Shown here: in pieces, positions 44,498 to 55,346 of the stretch
Numbering within the stretch: the stretch's first letter is position 1
How the letters are laid out: the number at the start of each line of letters is the position of its first letter
Assembly (NCBI GenBank): GCA_017165825.1
Contig: CM029387.1
Span: 2,168,236-2,232,235 of the forward strand
DNA length: 64,000 nucleotides
Direction: 5' to 3'
Source: Hepsetus odoe
Lineage: Eukaryota; Chordata; Actinopteri; Characiformes; Hepsetidae
The notes under the pieces: generated by a model
Databases searched by the model: none
Seen by the model: the letters and a program-made list of their open reading frames with translations, nothing else
Told to the model about the DNA's origin: nothing
Translations under genes and position numbers: made by a program

Positions 44498-47400
44498 TGG
44501 AGGTCCGCTTACTTGAAAGTTCATCTTTTATGTTTTTGATTAATGGTTAGAGTGGCTGATAAATAACCTTTTTCATTCGAAAAAGTGAAAGTGTCATTTC
44601 TTTAAGTCGTCTTCAGAAGCAGTTCTCCAGGCTTCTTGAAGGACATCCCAAAGCTCTTCTTTGGACGTCAGTTGCCTTTTGATTTCTCTGTGGAGATGAT
44701 CCTTCTACTTCTGAAACTGCTCAGATACAGAGACTACTGAAAACGAGAGACAAAAACACCGTCCTTCGGGAGGCCTGGAGAACTGCTCCTCAACAGGACG
44801 TGCTGTGAGAACTTTGAGAGCGTTAATGTGGACCTGATGTTGAAGCATAACTTCACAGGTATCTTTCCAGTCCATGCTTGCTTCTGGGCAGAGGGACCAG
44901 AGACTCATGTGCTGCCCATTTAAGTGCTTAATGTTTTTATGGGGGTTATTCAAGCTACACCCAACTGAATTTATAGCTGAATTTATTACTTTTTTTTTTT
45001 TTTTTTCCCCCAAGTTTTCTTGATACTTTTGGACACATTGAGCAAGTTTAAGGCCGCAAACATGTCTGGACTGAGTTTGAAGGAAAAAGGGTTTGCCTTA
45101 ATTGGTTTAGAAGACATGAAGCTAATTTGCAAACAGATAAAAGACCAGATATGGAATGAGAGATGGAATATATTTGTTCAGAAAAATACCCACCCCCAAT
45201 GAAAACACTTGGGACGGTTTCTGTTGGATCTCTGCAGGCTGAGTGCTGGTATGCGTGGATGAAGCTTGATGTAGAAGTGGATTTTTTTTTTTTTTTTTCT
45301 TCTTCCCCCGTGTGTATTTGTAGCAGAGGTGGCTCCGGGGTGCTGTTTGTTCTGCACCAGATGGTGTGTGTGCGACTTCCCCAGGTTTATGAAGGCTCTC
45401 TGGAGTTCCGTGCTGCTCCCGTCTGAGTCAACACACGCTCTGCCTTTATCTCAGCCCGACTGGTGCAGATCCGTGATAGGAAAGCAGCCGCATGGGAATT
45501 AATCCACCTGAGAGTCTACAAGCCCCCCCTGCTCCAAGCCAAGAGCGGCACAAAAACAAGGCTCTGATTTACCATTTACTCCAGCAGCGCACTTCTGCAT
45601 TAACGCACAGACAGCACAAACCGTTTTCACACTTTTTTTCATTTTTACACACTTGCTGGGACCTCACACACCCAAAATGTGCTTATTGATGTATGTCAGA
45701 TTTGCACTTACGAGAAACGGCTTCCTCTTATGAGATTCTAAGAAAGTCCTTTCAGCTTTTCAGTGGCTGCTTTTCTTTTGTCGGCTGGACGAGGACACAC
45801 AAAAGTCCCATTCCAGAACTGTCCCTAGCTTCTGCAGTCCATCAGACATGTCTTTTCACTGTGGGATAAAACTGAAGCTCCTGGAAGTGAACTGAGCCCA
45901 GAACCTTCTAAGTGTGAGGCTCCAGTGCTACTTTTCTAACATTTAATATTAAGAATGTTTGTTTTCCACCAAATATCACACATTGTAATGCGATTGTACT
46001 ATTTTGGCCCAAAGCCCTCCACTGAGATTGGTAAAGAAAGATTTTGGGTACTTTTTGATTTGCCAGCTTTACGGTGAGGCATTTCGGTTCTTTCGCCAAC
46101 AAGGGCTGTGACATTCCTCCTAAAACTCCTCCAAATCACTTATTGGGAAGATCTAGTGGTTGACATGAAACAGCTTTAAATCAAGCTGGCTTGAGTTCCT
46201 CAACTCTCCCATTCGTTAAGCTTTTGTGAAGAGGCCTCTGTGCTGAGAATGGTCCACCCACCCAAAATATATCTGGTCAGCAGTGGTTCTCTAGTGGCCC
46301 CTTTTTAGTGAAGCATGATCAACTGTGCGACAAAAGAAGGCTTTAAAAAAGAAAATATTTTAGGTTGTTGCTATTACAATTGAACGTTTATTTTTTTGCT
46401 CTTTTTACTTATTTATTTTTTACATATTGATTGATTTCTTTTTTAAACTTACTTTTTTATGTTTTTCTCCATAAAACAACCAGATCATAGATCAATATTC
46501 GCAGCGTTGTGATTATTGGACGGCCCTGTTAAACCCAATAAAAAAGGAAGAAGAAAAGATGGTCCTTGAACACAGAATCCTAGGTGTTTTCCTAATTAAA
46601 TGTTCAAGGACGATAGCCAAAAGAGATGCATTTCTCATTTCTGAATAACAAGCTCACAGGGTTCACTCTTCCAGTTGACCTGGAGATCCAAAAGAGCTTT
46701 CAGGCGCCGAGCGAGACGTGTCGAGATGCCGAGATGCACAAAAACAAATAGATATTCGGTTTACACTTACATTCAGTGCCCTGCATTTGGATGGTTGTTT
46801 TTGTCCTGGTGTAGTTTCATTAAGTTGTAATCGTGACCAGCTGATTTTGTGTGGAAAACAACAGCCCTTTGTTTCCGATCATGAATAATTTGAACGCAGG
46901 CCTCTCTTTGCCTGGTGTTAGCTGTGTAATTTGCTGGTGCTGCTTTGTTGAGACGAGTTAAATAATGGATGAAGCTGCTGAAACAGTAGAGCAGGTGGAA
47001 AGCGAGCTCCGGTGTTCTTTATCCTGAGAGAAAGATGGACGGACGAGTGGTTTCTTCTACCTGCGAGGGTCTTGACCTCAATCGGGATCTCTTCTTGCAG
47101 ATCTCTTCGATCATTTTTATCAAACGTTTCCTTGTCCATTATATTTCAAATCGAGTCATCTGGTCGTTGTTTTGATGGTTAATTGAGCCAGATACTAAAG
47201 ATGATCTTTTCCCAAGTTTTCTCAAGAGCATCTTTGCGTTATGGGACAGAGAGTGCCCAACAAAATGCTAGTTCTACTGTTTAGGGATCATCCCAAACTA
47301 GGATGGCACTAAAGTGCATGACAGCACATTGGAAAACATGAAACCTAATTCAGGAACACAACAACTTGCACAAAAACACAACGGCAGATTTGGATTTTAA

Positions 47401-48381
47401 AAAGTAAATATGTAAACACAATCACATCAAGTTGAAACAGAAAGGGTGATTCCTTATGCAACACCTCATGCCTGTTGCTGATTGGCTACAGCGTGTGTCG
47501 GTACCAGATGCAAGTCATGGAAAATGATCTTGGAGTAGGTGCACAGTTAGAGGAAATCTGAGCATTTTATCAAGGACCTTCATATGATGATTATTTTGGA
47601 TATGCTGTAAACTTTACATAATATAGAGTTCATGCAACATTAATAAGTTTATAAAGCAGTAAAGTGGGAAACTGAAAACTCGACATCGTGATCATCAATC
47701 CATCCATTTTCTGCCGCTTGTCCCAAACGGGGTCGCGGGGGAGTGCTGGAGTCCAACCCAGCTCACACAGGGCGAAGGACGGGGGACACACCCTGGACAG
47801 GTCGCCAGCCCATCGCAGGGAACTGCAGATTATTAACAAAATATGACCCGTGCTGTTTTGTTTTTCAATTTGCTGAAGTTTTGCACTTCATTCTCACCTA
47901 ACTCAACCCTTAACGATAACCACAAATAGATTCTTAAATATATTTAAAGTATGTCATTTAATCTGGCAAACTGCTCATGATGGATAATTCATGTGTTCAT
48001 TTAAGATGCTGAGCTTGGCTAAACAACACCATTATGTGGGAATGACTTACTTCCAGTGACTATCTGGTTTATCCATCCATCCATTATTTGATATGCTTGT
48101 CCTCTCAGCCAATCACAGTGCTTATAGATGGACAGACACCCTTGACAGGTCACCAGTCAGTCACTTTATAACCTTACAAGTTTAAAGTCTTAAAAAGCAA
48201 TGTTTTGTGTGTCGTGTTGACCAGGTTAACCGAAGTGTCGCCTTTGCTGAAGGAGTCTATGGCCGAGCCGACTTCAGCGGAGTACATCTCCTCTCTCATG
48301 AAGGAGCTCAGACTGGAGGACCAAGATCTCCAAAGCCTCGTGCAGATCTTCAAACCCAGCGGACAGATGTCCTCAAGCTGA
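35136..48381 (+). CDS. rpap2: RPAP2, RNA polymerase II CTD Ser5 phosphatase
   Basis: A zinc-containing, Rtr1-type atypical phosphatase that removes Ser5 phosphate from the Pol II CTD and helps Pol II assembly and import. Twelve exons: 35136-35187, 35379-35424, 36372-36486, 37210-37308, 37651-37716, 37797-37885, 38367-38402, 39322-40249, 40939-41030, 41684-41764, 43006-43074 and 48225-48381, 1830 bases, 609 aa (human 612). Zinc-ligand pattern CGYPVC (C93, C98) and CSNFC (C129, C133), with QKYKISTKSNKVYDITERK between. The 928-base exon 8 encodes the acidic, disordered middle (SSDVEQDFVSSVVAGDRPKA) and the conserved LKEWRTEETMRFLYGSDYT. The C-terminus has EIINDINSLVRTFR, IIHKPPEWTLIAAVLL and LMKELRLEDQDLQSLVQIF. 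Intron 1 appears to start with GC rather than GT. The last intron is 5.15 kb and repeat-rich. Confidence 0.96.
35510..35880. repeat. Degenerate AT-rich tandem repeat, rpap2 intron 2
   Basis: About five diverged units, each with AAAGAGCCTCAATAATAAT or similar, separated by (AAT)n, (ATC)n and (AAC)n runs. It yields false Ile-, Asn- and His-rich open frames. Confidence 0.85.
36700..37085 (+). mobile_element. Non-autonomous DNA element, family 2, rpap2 intron 3
   Basis: Begins near TGCTGTTCAAAAGTTTTTAG, then AAACACAAAGAGAGTTTAAT, TCCCAAAGCTCTTCTTTGGA and TTCTCTGTGGAGATGATC. Copies recur at 44590, 48962, 52385 and 50400. There is no protein, and the start resembles Tc1-like element ends. Confidence 0.65.
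37421..37475. repeat. (TA)n/(GT)n microsatellite
   Basis: TATATATATA followed by about 14 GT units, in rpap2 intron 4. Confidence 0.9.
37996..38308 (+). repeat. V-SINE-like element, near full length
   Basis: tRNA-like head with GGTTCGATTCCC, the central domain GTTTCCTCCCACCGTCCAAA, then TGGAGATGCTAAATTGGCCG, a GTCCTGTGATGGACTGTTGA 3' part and a TGAGTGACCGTGAGTGAG tail. It lies in rpap2 intron 6. Confidence 0.8.
38508..38765 (-). mobile_element. Tc1-like MITE, reverse copy
   Basis: Left end AATACTGTGCAAAAGTCTTT is a terminal repeat. It is followed by complements of the same 3' half seen at 57.0 kb and 14.98 kb (GGTTCTAGATAAAGG, CAGCATTCAGCATCAACAGT). Comparing orientations shows inverted ends of the type ACTGTGCAAAAGTCTT. 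Confidence 0.7.
38770..38896 (-). repeat. SINE head half, reverse
   Basis: GGGACAGTACCTTGCTCTAG, CAACCTACTGGTAAGGGGTT and CACTAGGCCACCGCTGCCCC. It abuts the MITE at 38508-38765. Confidence 0.85.
40318..40512 (-). repeat. V-SINE-like fragment, reverse
   Basis: TCTTTGGACAGTGGGAGGAG, AGAGGAAACCCCACAGACAC and AGGGAGAACATG are the complement of the V-SINE central domain. It lies in rpap2 intron 8, directly before another SINE. Confidence 0.65.
40531..40780 (+). repeat. tRNA-derived SINE, near full length
   Basis: CAGTGGTGGCCTAGTGGTGA head, GTGGGTTCGACTCCC, TGCCCTGAGGTACCCTTGAG body, TTAAATGCAGAGGTCCAATT and a TTACTTTCACTTTCGC tail. Among the least diverged copies. Confidence 0.9.
43688..43845 (+). 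repeat. V-SINE-like 3' half with (TGAC)n tail
   Basis: GCGATGGGCTGGCGACCTGT, CCAGGGTGTGTCCCCCGTCC, GACCCCGCTTGGGACAAGCG and a TGACTGACTGAC tail. An inverted copy sits at 47693-47820. Confidence 0.75.
44396..44491. repeat. (GT)n(GA)n microsatellite
   Basis: A GT-rich run followed by about 20 GA units in the last rpap2 intron. Confidence 0.95.
44590..44900 (+). mobile_element. Non-autonomous DNA element, family 2
   Basis: TCTTCAGAAGCAGTTCTCCA, GACATCCCAAAGCTCTTCTT and CTCTGTGGAGATGATCC match the 36.7-kb and 49.0-kb copies. Confidence 0.65.
46640..47130. promoter_or_regulatory. Candidate enhancer-like island, rpap2 last intron
   Basis: Repeat-free, compositionally balanced sequence inside a repeat-filled intron. 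It contains CAGCTG (46838-46843), TGTGGAAAAC (46850-46859, RUNX-like) and CTTTGTT (46867-46873, SOX-like), followed by ATCATGAATAATTTGAA. It lies 3' of gfi1, whose control elements in mammals are known to sit inside neighbouring genes. Enhancer function is inference only. Confidence 0.35.
47693..47820 (-). repeat. V-SINE-like 3' half, reverse
   Basis: CCATTTTCTGCCGCTTGTCC, CCAGCTCACACAGGGCGAAG and GGACAGGTCGCCAGCCCATC are the complement of the 43.7-kb copy. A weaker relative may follow at 48065-48165. Confidence 0.75.
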
Positions 48382-48648
48382 AAAAGGCAGCGCTGATTAA
48401 ACTGAATCGAAATACGAACATCAGCCGTCAATCAAATGTACAGCTTTAGTCTTTTTGCGAAATGATTGGACCCTTTCGTTTTTTTTGTTTTTTTTTCTCT
48501 CCTGCCGTTTATACTGTCAGCATTGATGCATGGATGATAGAAATGGTCCACAAGGACAAATGTTTAAATAGTTATAACAAGGAGGTTATTTACTTTTGAA
48601 CAGATGCTTTTTTCCAGAGATGTGAGGATTTAAGACAGTGATTTGTGA

Positions 48649-48654
48649 AATAAA
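48649..48654 (+). terminator. rpap2 polyadenylation signal
   Basis: AATAAA about 268 bases after the rpap2 stop. A second candidate lies at 48777-48782. Confidence 0.5.
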
Positions 48655-48961
48655 CACACTCGCTGCCATAAATACAAAGAAGAAAAAGAAGTCTTGATTT
48701 AAGTCAAAGTATTGATGCCGTTTGTGTTCCAAGTAGTTTTTTTGGTTTCTCCCAGTGCAACACTCTGGAAAAAGCAATAAAAAAAAATTATTGGGGAAAA
48801 AGAAAATTGGTATTTTGTGTAAAACTTCTAGAAATTGATTTCTCCACGCTGTGTCCATAAGTGAGGCTGTATTGTTTTAATTTCAAAACCTGACAGACAG
48901 CAGTTTTTGAGTACATACGTGGACATTCAGGAGAGAAGTACTGTACTTTGTGTTGAGCAGT

Positions 48962-49395
48962 CCCTCAGTTGTTAATATTTTTCTGGGACAAGGAGACAGT
49001 AGATGCAGTTAAGTGCAAATGTACCTTTAATTTCAGTCTAAACGCAAAGAGAGTTTCATTCTAACCAGCTTTAACATCAATATTTGGTACGACCACCTTT
49101 ATTCTACAGCACAGCCTCAACTCTCTAAGCCGATCTTTCTTGGTGTTAAGTCCTCTTCAGCAATGGTCCTCCAGGCTTCTTGAAGAAATGTCCAAAGCTG
49201 CTCTTTGGGCTGCCTTTTGTTTTCCGTTCTCTGTGGAGATGATCCCACACTGCTTCTGAAATTGCTCAGGCACAGAGACTGTACTGAACATGAGAAACCA
49301 AAACCTTTTCCGTCAGGAAGCCTGGAGAACTGTTCCTCAACAACACTTTAAAAATACAAGAAAGTCTCTTTGAAAGACTGTGTCTATGTGAAAGA
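48962..49395 (+). mobile_element. Non-autonomous DNA element, family 2, rpap2/gfi1 gap
   Basis: AACGCAAAGAGAGTTTCATT, CTAACCAGCTTTAACATCAA, CCAGGCTTCTTGAAGAAATG and TTCTCTGTGGAGATGATCCC. It is the longest copy and fills most of the gap between the convergent genes. Confidence 0.7.
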
Positions 49396-49483
49396 AGTGG
49401 ACACTCATTAAGACATGAAATTGATAGGGCATATTTAAAACATCAACTTGCAGGCTGCAAATAATGATCCCAAGATTTTAGAA

Positions 49484-49489
49484 TTTATT
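49484..49489 (-). terminator. gfi1 polyadenylation signal
   Basis: AATAAA on the minus strand about 207 bases after the gfi1 stop codon. Confidence 0.5.
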
Positions 49490-49695
49490 TCCACATTTTT
49501 GCTTAATTTATAAAAGTCTAACTTGTTCCTGGGAGTAAACAGTATACATTCAAACAAATGACATTATAAATAAGATAAAAGTTGCATAAAGTCTTGTTCA
49601 TGGTGAGATCAGGAGGATCTCCTGCTGTTGATCATACATTCTTCCGCATCCTGATAGTGTTTTCCATGTAAAGCGTGAGTCTCTTCAGCTTGCAC

Positions 49696-52600
49696 TTATT
49701 TGAGACCGTGCTGTGCCTCTCGGTGCCTCCGCAGGTCCACTTTGCGTTGGAAGCCTTTAGCGCACAGATCGCAGCCGAACGGCTTGAAGCCTGTGTGTTT
49801 GCGGCTGTGTGTGATGAGGTTGGAGCTTTGGCTGAATGCTTTCCCGCACACCTGACATTTATGGGGCTTTTCACCTGTTCAAATAAAAATGAAAGACATA
49901 AGAACACATAAGTAAAACAAGCTAAACACAAAATGTATTTGCTGTTGAACTGAAACCAAACAACAGTAAAAAAAAAAAATTATGATGGATTGAAAAAAGA
50001 AGGGCTCAAAAGAATGTCACAAGAAGACTTGCAATTATAACTTAATGAATCTATTAATGGATAAACATAACCGGTCTTCACAGTGTTAACTTTTTCAGGG
50101 GGCGTTTAAAAGGAAAATCTGCCAAAAGTGCCGTTCCACCGTTTTCCTGCTTGACTGTGCAATTAAGGGACAGTTCAGGAGCTCAAAAAGTGCTAACAAA
50201 TGGGCCACCAGTGTCCCAGTAAACCCAGATGAGCCCTGGGTTTGCTGGCGCAGTGAACTATTGATTAGGGACAAGGCCCCATGGTCGTGGGTTTGAGACC
50301 CAGAACAGTAGCTTACCCTGAGGTACCCTTGAGCAAGGAACCGTTCCCAACATTGTTCACTGAGTTCTGCATGTATGGCTGCACTGTGTCTTTAATAAAT
50401 GGAATCTTTGGAATGTCCTTCAAGACACCTGAAGAACTATTCCTGAAGACGACTTAACGTAATAAGAAAACCTTACTTTATCTCATTTCTTTTAACTCTT
50501 GCTTTTAGGGGTCAATGTCTGTCCACAACAATGACCCCAATCCCGTAAGCATACATAGACACTTTACAGGTTTATTCCAAAAAACCTCACTTGCCATAAG
50601 GGTTACTTTTGTCAGATTCGGTCCAGGAAGTACAATGACAGTGGATGCTTGTTAGAAAAAGTCTTAATAAATGTCTGCATGTCATTAAAAATCTTACCTT
50701 ATGAAGGTTACCCTCCAAATTCTTAACATGATCTCATTGGTTGATTATAATGACCAAAATCCTTTTAAAACTAAGTTGTAAAAGAGAAGTTACTGTCACC
50801 ACTGGTTGCAGAGCTTGTGAATTTCACATCGTATATGCTTACTCCAGTTAGACACCCACCCACTGGGTTCAAAACCATGAACAGTGTGAGTTTAGACATC
50901 ATGAATCTGTCTAATGAGGGTACCTGTGTGTATGAATGTGTGTTTCTTCATGTCCGATTTCTGGTGGAATCTCTTGCCGCAGTAGGGGCAGGCGAATGGC
51001 CGCGTGTCCGAGTGGATCAGCACATGTGTTGACAGAGTGGAAGACCTCTTAAAGCTTTTCCCGCAAATTTTGCAGCTGAAAATCCGCTCCTGGTAAAATG
51101 AGTGCAATAATAATTTAATATTTGAATACATTAATGGAAATCAGTCAGTCAGTCATTTTCTGGCCCACTGTGGTTCCCTTGAGCAAGGTACCGTAACCAT
51201 CACTGCTCCCCGGGCACTTTAAATACCTGCCCCCTGCTGCATGTGTGTGTATGAGTGAAAAGCAGAGGATGAATATTGTTGTGTCTCACTGTGTGCTGTG
51301 CCGTGTTTCACAATGACAAAATAGTCACTTTCACTTCATTAACATTGAAACACGGATCAAATAAACAGGGTGATTAAGAGCACGAAAGGATACATTATAC
51401 ATTTTAAACATAAACATTTATTATTATTTTCTGCTGTTTACCAGTTGATTGATATATTAAAAAATCAACAGCTTTAGGAGTCTTTACCTGTGAGTGAACG
51501 GCTCTGTGCTGTTCCAGACTGACGGCATGACCGAAGGTTTTTCCACATGTCTCGCACGCGAAGGGTCTCGAGCCGCTGTGGGACCGCCGAACATGCACCT
51601 CTAAGCCATGAGGGGTGGAAAACACCTGCAGAGCCAAATTTCAACCATCTGTATCACCCAGAATCATGAAGGAAGCCGACATGAAAGACGAGAATCTGGA
51701 TCTGGATCTTCTTATAGGGGTTACCTGAGCAGGGTCATTACCTTAGTACATTTTACACACTTGTAAGAGCCGTTCATCTGGAGTCGTGTGTACAGAAGAT
51801 CAGGCTGTGGCTCAGACTCGGAGACGTTAGCGACGGCCTTAAGAGCAGAGTAATATCCCCTTGTGCAGCTGTCCAGTAGGCTGCGGCTCAGCGGGTTGTA
51901 TTTGTGGCAGAATCCCCCTCTGGAGGGCTGCTCCGTGGAAAGCACCTCTGCCTTCCTGTCAGAGCTGTCGTAGGTGCCCATGGGAACCCGGTGAAAAGGC
52001 TGAATGAAGCGTGTGAGTTCGGATCTCGCCCAAGCGCAAGGACGGAAGGTCATGTCGAAGGGTTGGAGGTCATCCGGTGAAGATACAGGACGTTCCTCCA
52101 CATCTATGCACAAATATGGGCGTAGTTACATGCTTAAGTCAACTTAAGTGAAATTTATTTATAAAGGGCTTTTTACAACTGTGATGGTCACAAAGAGCTC
52201 TGAGTGGAAAATTCCCTTCAACTGAAGCAAGAAATCTCAGGAGGAACCAAGACTCAGAAGGTCAAAACAAAACAAAAGTCATGGTTTAGCCAATTTACAT
52301 ACCCTGAAATAATGTGCAGGTATGCATTTTTACCATATTTCATCAATAAACGGCTCAATTTTCTCTAAGTTTTGATCTCTAATTATCAGTACAGACAGAC
52401 ATACTGTACCTGAGCAGTTTCAGAAGCAGCATGGGATCATCTTCACAGAGAAAACTAAAAGATCTGACATCCAAAGAAGAGCTTTGGTACGACGCCCCAA
52501 AGCCTGGAGCACTGTTTCTGCAGACAGCTTAAAGGAAGGAGCTGGTCTAAGAGAGTTGAGGCTGTGCTGAATAATAACGGTGGCGGTAGTGGTAAGTTCA

Positions 52601-54034
52601 TGCCTTATTCATCACATACTCGCCTCAGACAATGTCAGTGTCTTCTAAAATAGACTTGTTAATGTGGTTTCTGACTCTGTACACACGGCCTGAAGTGTGT
52701 CAGCGTAGCTAAAATCAGTAGCGGATATCCTGAAGCCTCAAATGTACCCATACTTTTGAGTGTATCTGTGACACTCGTGGAGTCGTGTTTGAAGATTTAG
52801 GGACACATCGAATGATAAATTGTTGGGAAATCTAAGCACTTGCATTTTTACTTTTTTTTAAACTTCATGCCACTTTTTCACACTTCGATTGGACTTTTTT
52901 ATTGATCTTGAGGATGATTTGGAAGAGGATTTTCAGTGAAAGGGATTCTGGACCCTGAATGACGGGCTGCGAGTGTTTGCACCTGGAGAAGCAGACGGAG
53001 ACCGAGGCCTCCAAGACTCCTCTTCATGGTCGGAGGGTCGGTCACAAACGCTTTCCTCACAGCTGAGGGACCTCCAGGACTCCTCAGGGTCTGAGGGTCG
53101 GTCACACACACTTCCTCCACAGCTGAGCGGGGAGTGCTGAGCGCAGTTCTCCACGCCGCCTTCAGGGGATCGCCTGCCTGCATCTTCACAATCAGACAGA
53201 TTTCTCACTTAGATTTCTGCACAGGTTCAATCAACAGAAGGTCACTTTCTGACTGGAAATGACCCACATTGTAAACATTTCTTACATTTTATTGTTCTTA
53301 TTAAAATTCATATATAACCTGTTTTATGGACCAAAATTAAAAAAATGATAAAAAATGTACATTTTCATGAACATTTTTGATTTCTGTGGGTGGGGTTAAC
53401 GGACTGTATATTCCATGGGTGGGGCGTTCCATAGGCTGAATGGGCGGAGCTAAACTTTGGCAGGCTCTGCAGGCGGGGCTCAACTTTGACACAGCTGCAT
53501 GGGTGGAGCTAAACTGAAAAGCGACATATGATGGATACACTGACAGAGAAAAAGGACCTGTGCAGGTAAAGTCCTTGAGGTCCAGTTTTGCACATTAAAC
53601 GTGATTTTCTCATAATTGTACCTTTTCAGAACCTAACGTTTTAAAGCAAAATACTAAAAAGAAAGGGGCAGGATGGAGTGTATAGAGTATGGTGGAATAA
53701 TTTCACTAAAATAAAAACCCCAGTGTCAGTTTATTCCTTTTTTTAGAGCGCAGGACTGTAATGGCGCAAAAAAATAAATGGCATTTTGCATGTCTCTGTC
53801 TATATTAGAATAAATAATATTATTATTTACTCGGTTTCCTTCTGGATTAATAAAGTTTCTCATTTCCTCGGTCCTGAGTGCTGCAATATTTGTCAAAAAT
53901 GTAGAACAGTGATATACAGTACCTGTGTATGTGTGTGTTAGAAGTGTCTGGAGTTGGATGCGGTCATCCTCTAAGGTGCGGGGTTGGTGGTAGCTGTGCG
54001 CTCGTTTACTTTTCACCAGAAATGACCTCGGCAT
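49696..54034 (-). CDS. gfi1: GFI1 zinc-finger transcriptional repressor
   Basis: A DNA-binding repressor in haematopoietic and inner-ear hair cells. Six coding exons on the minus strand: 54034-53923, 53183-52983, 52103-51742, 51625-51488, 51089-50924 and 49874-49696, 1158 bases, 385 aa (human 422), phases consistent. The N-terminus MPRSFLVKSKRAHSYHQPR is the SNAG domain that recruits LSD1/CoREST. The linker includes a repeated SVCDRPSD motif and RSPSASP. Six C2H2 fingers follow from about residue 220, including YKCVKCTKVFSTPHGLEVH, FACETCGKTFGHAVSLEQH, FSCKICGKSFKRSSTLSTH, FACPYCGKRFHQKSDMKKH, HKCQVCGKAFSQSSNLITH and FGCDLCAKGFQRKVDLRRH. Finger 6 has Ala where human has Gly after the second Cys. 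The second coding exon could start at 53183 or, in frame, at 53177. The SNAG sequence and the rpap2 neighbour favour gfi1 over gfi1b; which teleost gfi1 paralogue it is cannot be told. Confidence 0.95.
50248..50400 (+). repeat. SINE fragment, gfi1 last intron
   Basis: GTCGTGGGTTTGAGACCCAG and ACCCTGAGGTACCCTTGAGC. The head is degraded and the tail is lost at a junction with a family 2 DNA-element scrap (50400-50458). Confidence 0.75.
51168..51342 (+). repeat. SINE body and tail, gfi1 intron
   Basis: CCCTTGAGCAAGGTACCGTA, CTGCTCCCCGGGCACTTTAA and a TAGTCACTTTCACTTC tail. The head is absent. Confidence 0.85.
52385..52600 (-). mobile_element. Non-autonomous DNA element, family 2, reverse
   Basis: GGGATCATCTTCACAGAGAA, CATCCAAAGAAGAGCTTTGG and TTGAGGCTGTGCTGAATAAT are the complement of the 49.0-kb copy. 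It lies in a gfi1 intron. Confidence 0.65.
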
Positions 54035-55262
54035 GATGCTCACTCTGCAGGTTAGAGGTCAAGACCGCAGGCCTACAGGAGACATGTGATCAAAGAAAGA
54101 GATAGAAATGGATATCACTAAAACAGAACTATGCAGGCGGATTACAAGATTTAATGACCATAAGCTTTTATCCAGAATGTTAAGCTGAAATAAACTCAGC
54201 CGAGCTCCTGCGGGTTTGTAGTTTCTCTGTTTGGTAACCAATCCAGTGTCAGAGAAACATTATCACCTCCGTATCAATGATGCAGACGTACACCCGGCAC
54301 TGCATGCAACAGCCTGCAAGCACGGCCCAGGTCTAGATATTACAGTCTTACCGAGCGGATGTCAGGAGGTTAGGCAAGAATTGAAAGAATTCAGAAGGAA
54401 CGTACATTTTATTCCACTGAGATACATTAAAACATGCCATTTTTAGACTTAAGTGCAAGAACACACATAAGCTTTACATTATTATCATAAATAGAATAAT
54501 TCTTTTTATCCTCTAATAAGAGCTGGTCATTATAGCAGAACATATCAAATTCATGAACGAGATCACATTTTCAGGTTAAAAACGATTCACAGCGCTAGTC
54601 AAGGGTCAGTTTTCATCATTTTCGCCTAATATCTATAAATATCAACTTCCTGGCCAGTCGCGGGCCCCGTAAAATCATTCCCTGTGTGCTGAGCTCAAGG
54701 TCTGACAGCAAGATAGAATGGATTTCAATCAATGTGGGAAAAAGGTGAGAGCAGCAGCTGTGGGCACTGAACCACATGAACTGCAGGAGCCCACAGAACT
54801 AAAGCCGCTGGGCCAAAGTGTCAACGATGAGCTGATTTAACCTGCAGTGATGGACTAAAGCTTACAGTCTTAAGAGGTAAAGCCCATTCAGGCACAGCGA
54901 GAACACTTCAGGGTGAATGAAAGATCAGGAATGTGGAAAAACTGACGAAAGTTAAAGGTGGAAATGAGTATATTGTGCTATTTGCTGGGTAGTACTATTA
55001 TTTTAGCTATCATCTAATATTGCTTTAGTAGTATTGAATGCAAAGCACTCAATAAAGCCCGTTAAACTGAAACCAAGCCTGAGAGTGTTTAAAAAAATTA
55101 CAGTGCAAAGTCGTTTAGAGTCGCACTTTAAAGCCAGCAGCATGGAGACGCAGTGACAAAGCCAGCACACGCAACCGTGGGTTACAGAAGTGGATTAAAG
55201 CTGAAAGAAGCAGGAAAGGCTGCAGTAAACATGATGGTGTAAGCATGATCGGTGTGTTTTAT

Positions 55263-55263
<1 letters not shown>

Positions 55264-55295
<32 letters not shown>
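55264..55295. repeat. (GT)n microsatellite
   Basis: About 16 GT units just downstream (in transcript sense) of the putative gfi1 leader-exon donor. Confidence 0.95.
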
Positions 55296-55298
<3 letters not shown>

Positions 55299-55305
55299 CA
55301 CTGAC

Positions 55306-55313
55306 CTGTTGCG

Positions 55314-55346
<33 letters not shown>

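Noticed and set aside
44396..44524. Ser/Leu- and His/Thr-rich frame on the minus strand
   Set aside because: It is the product of a (GT)n(GA)n repeat.
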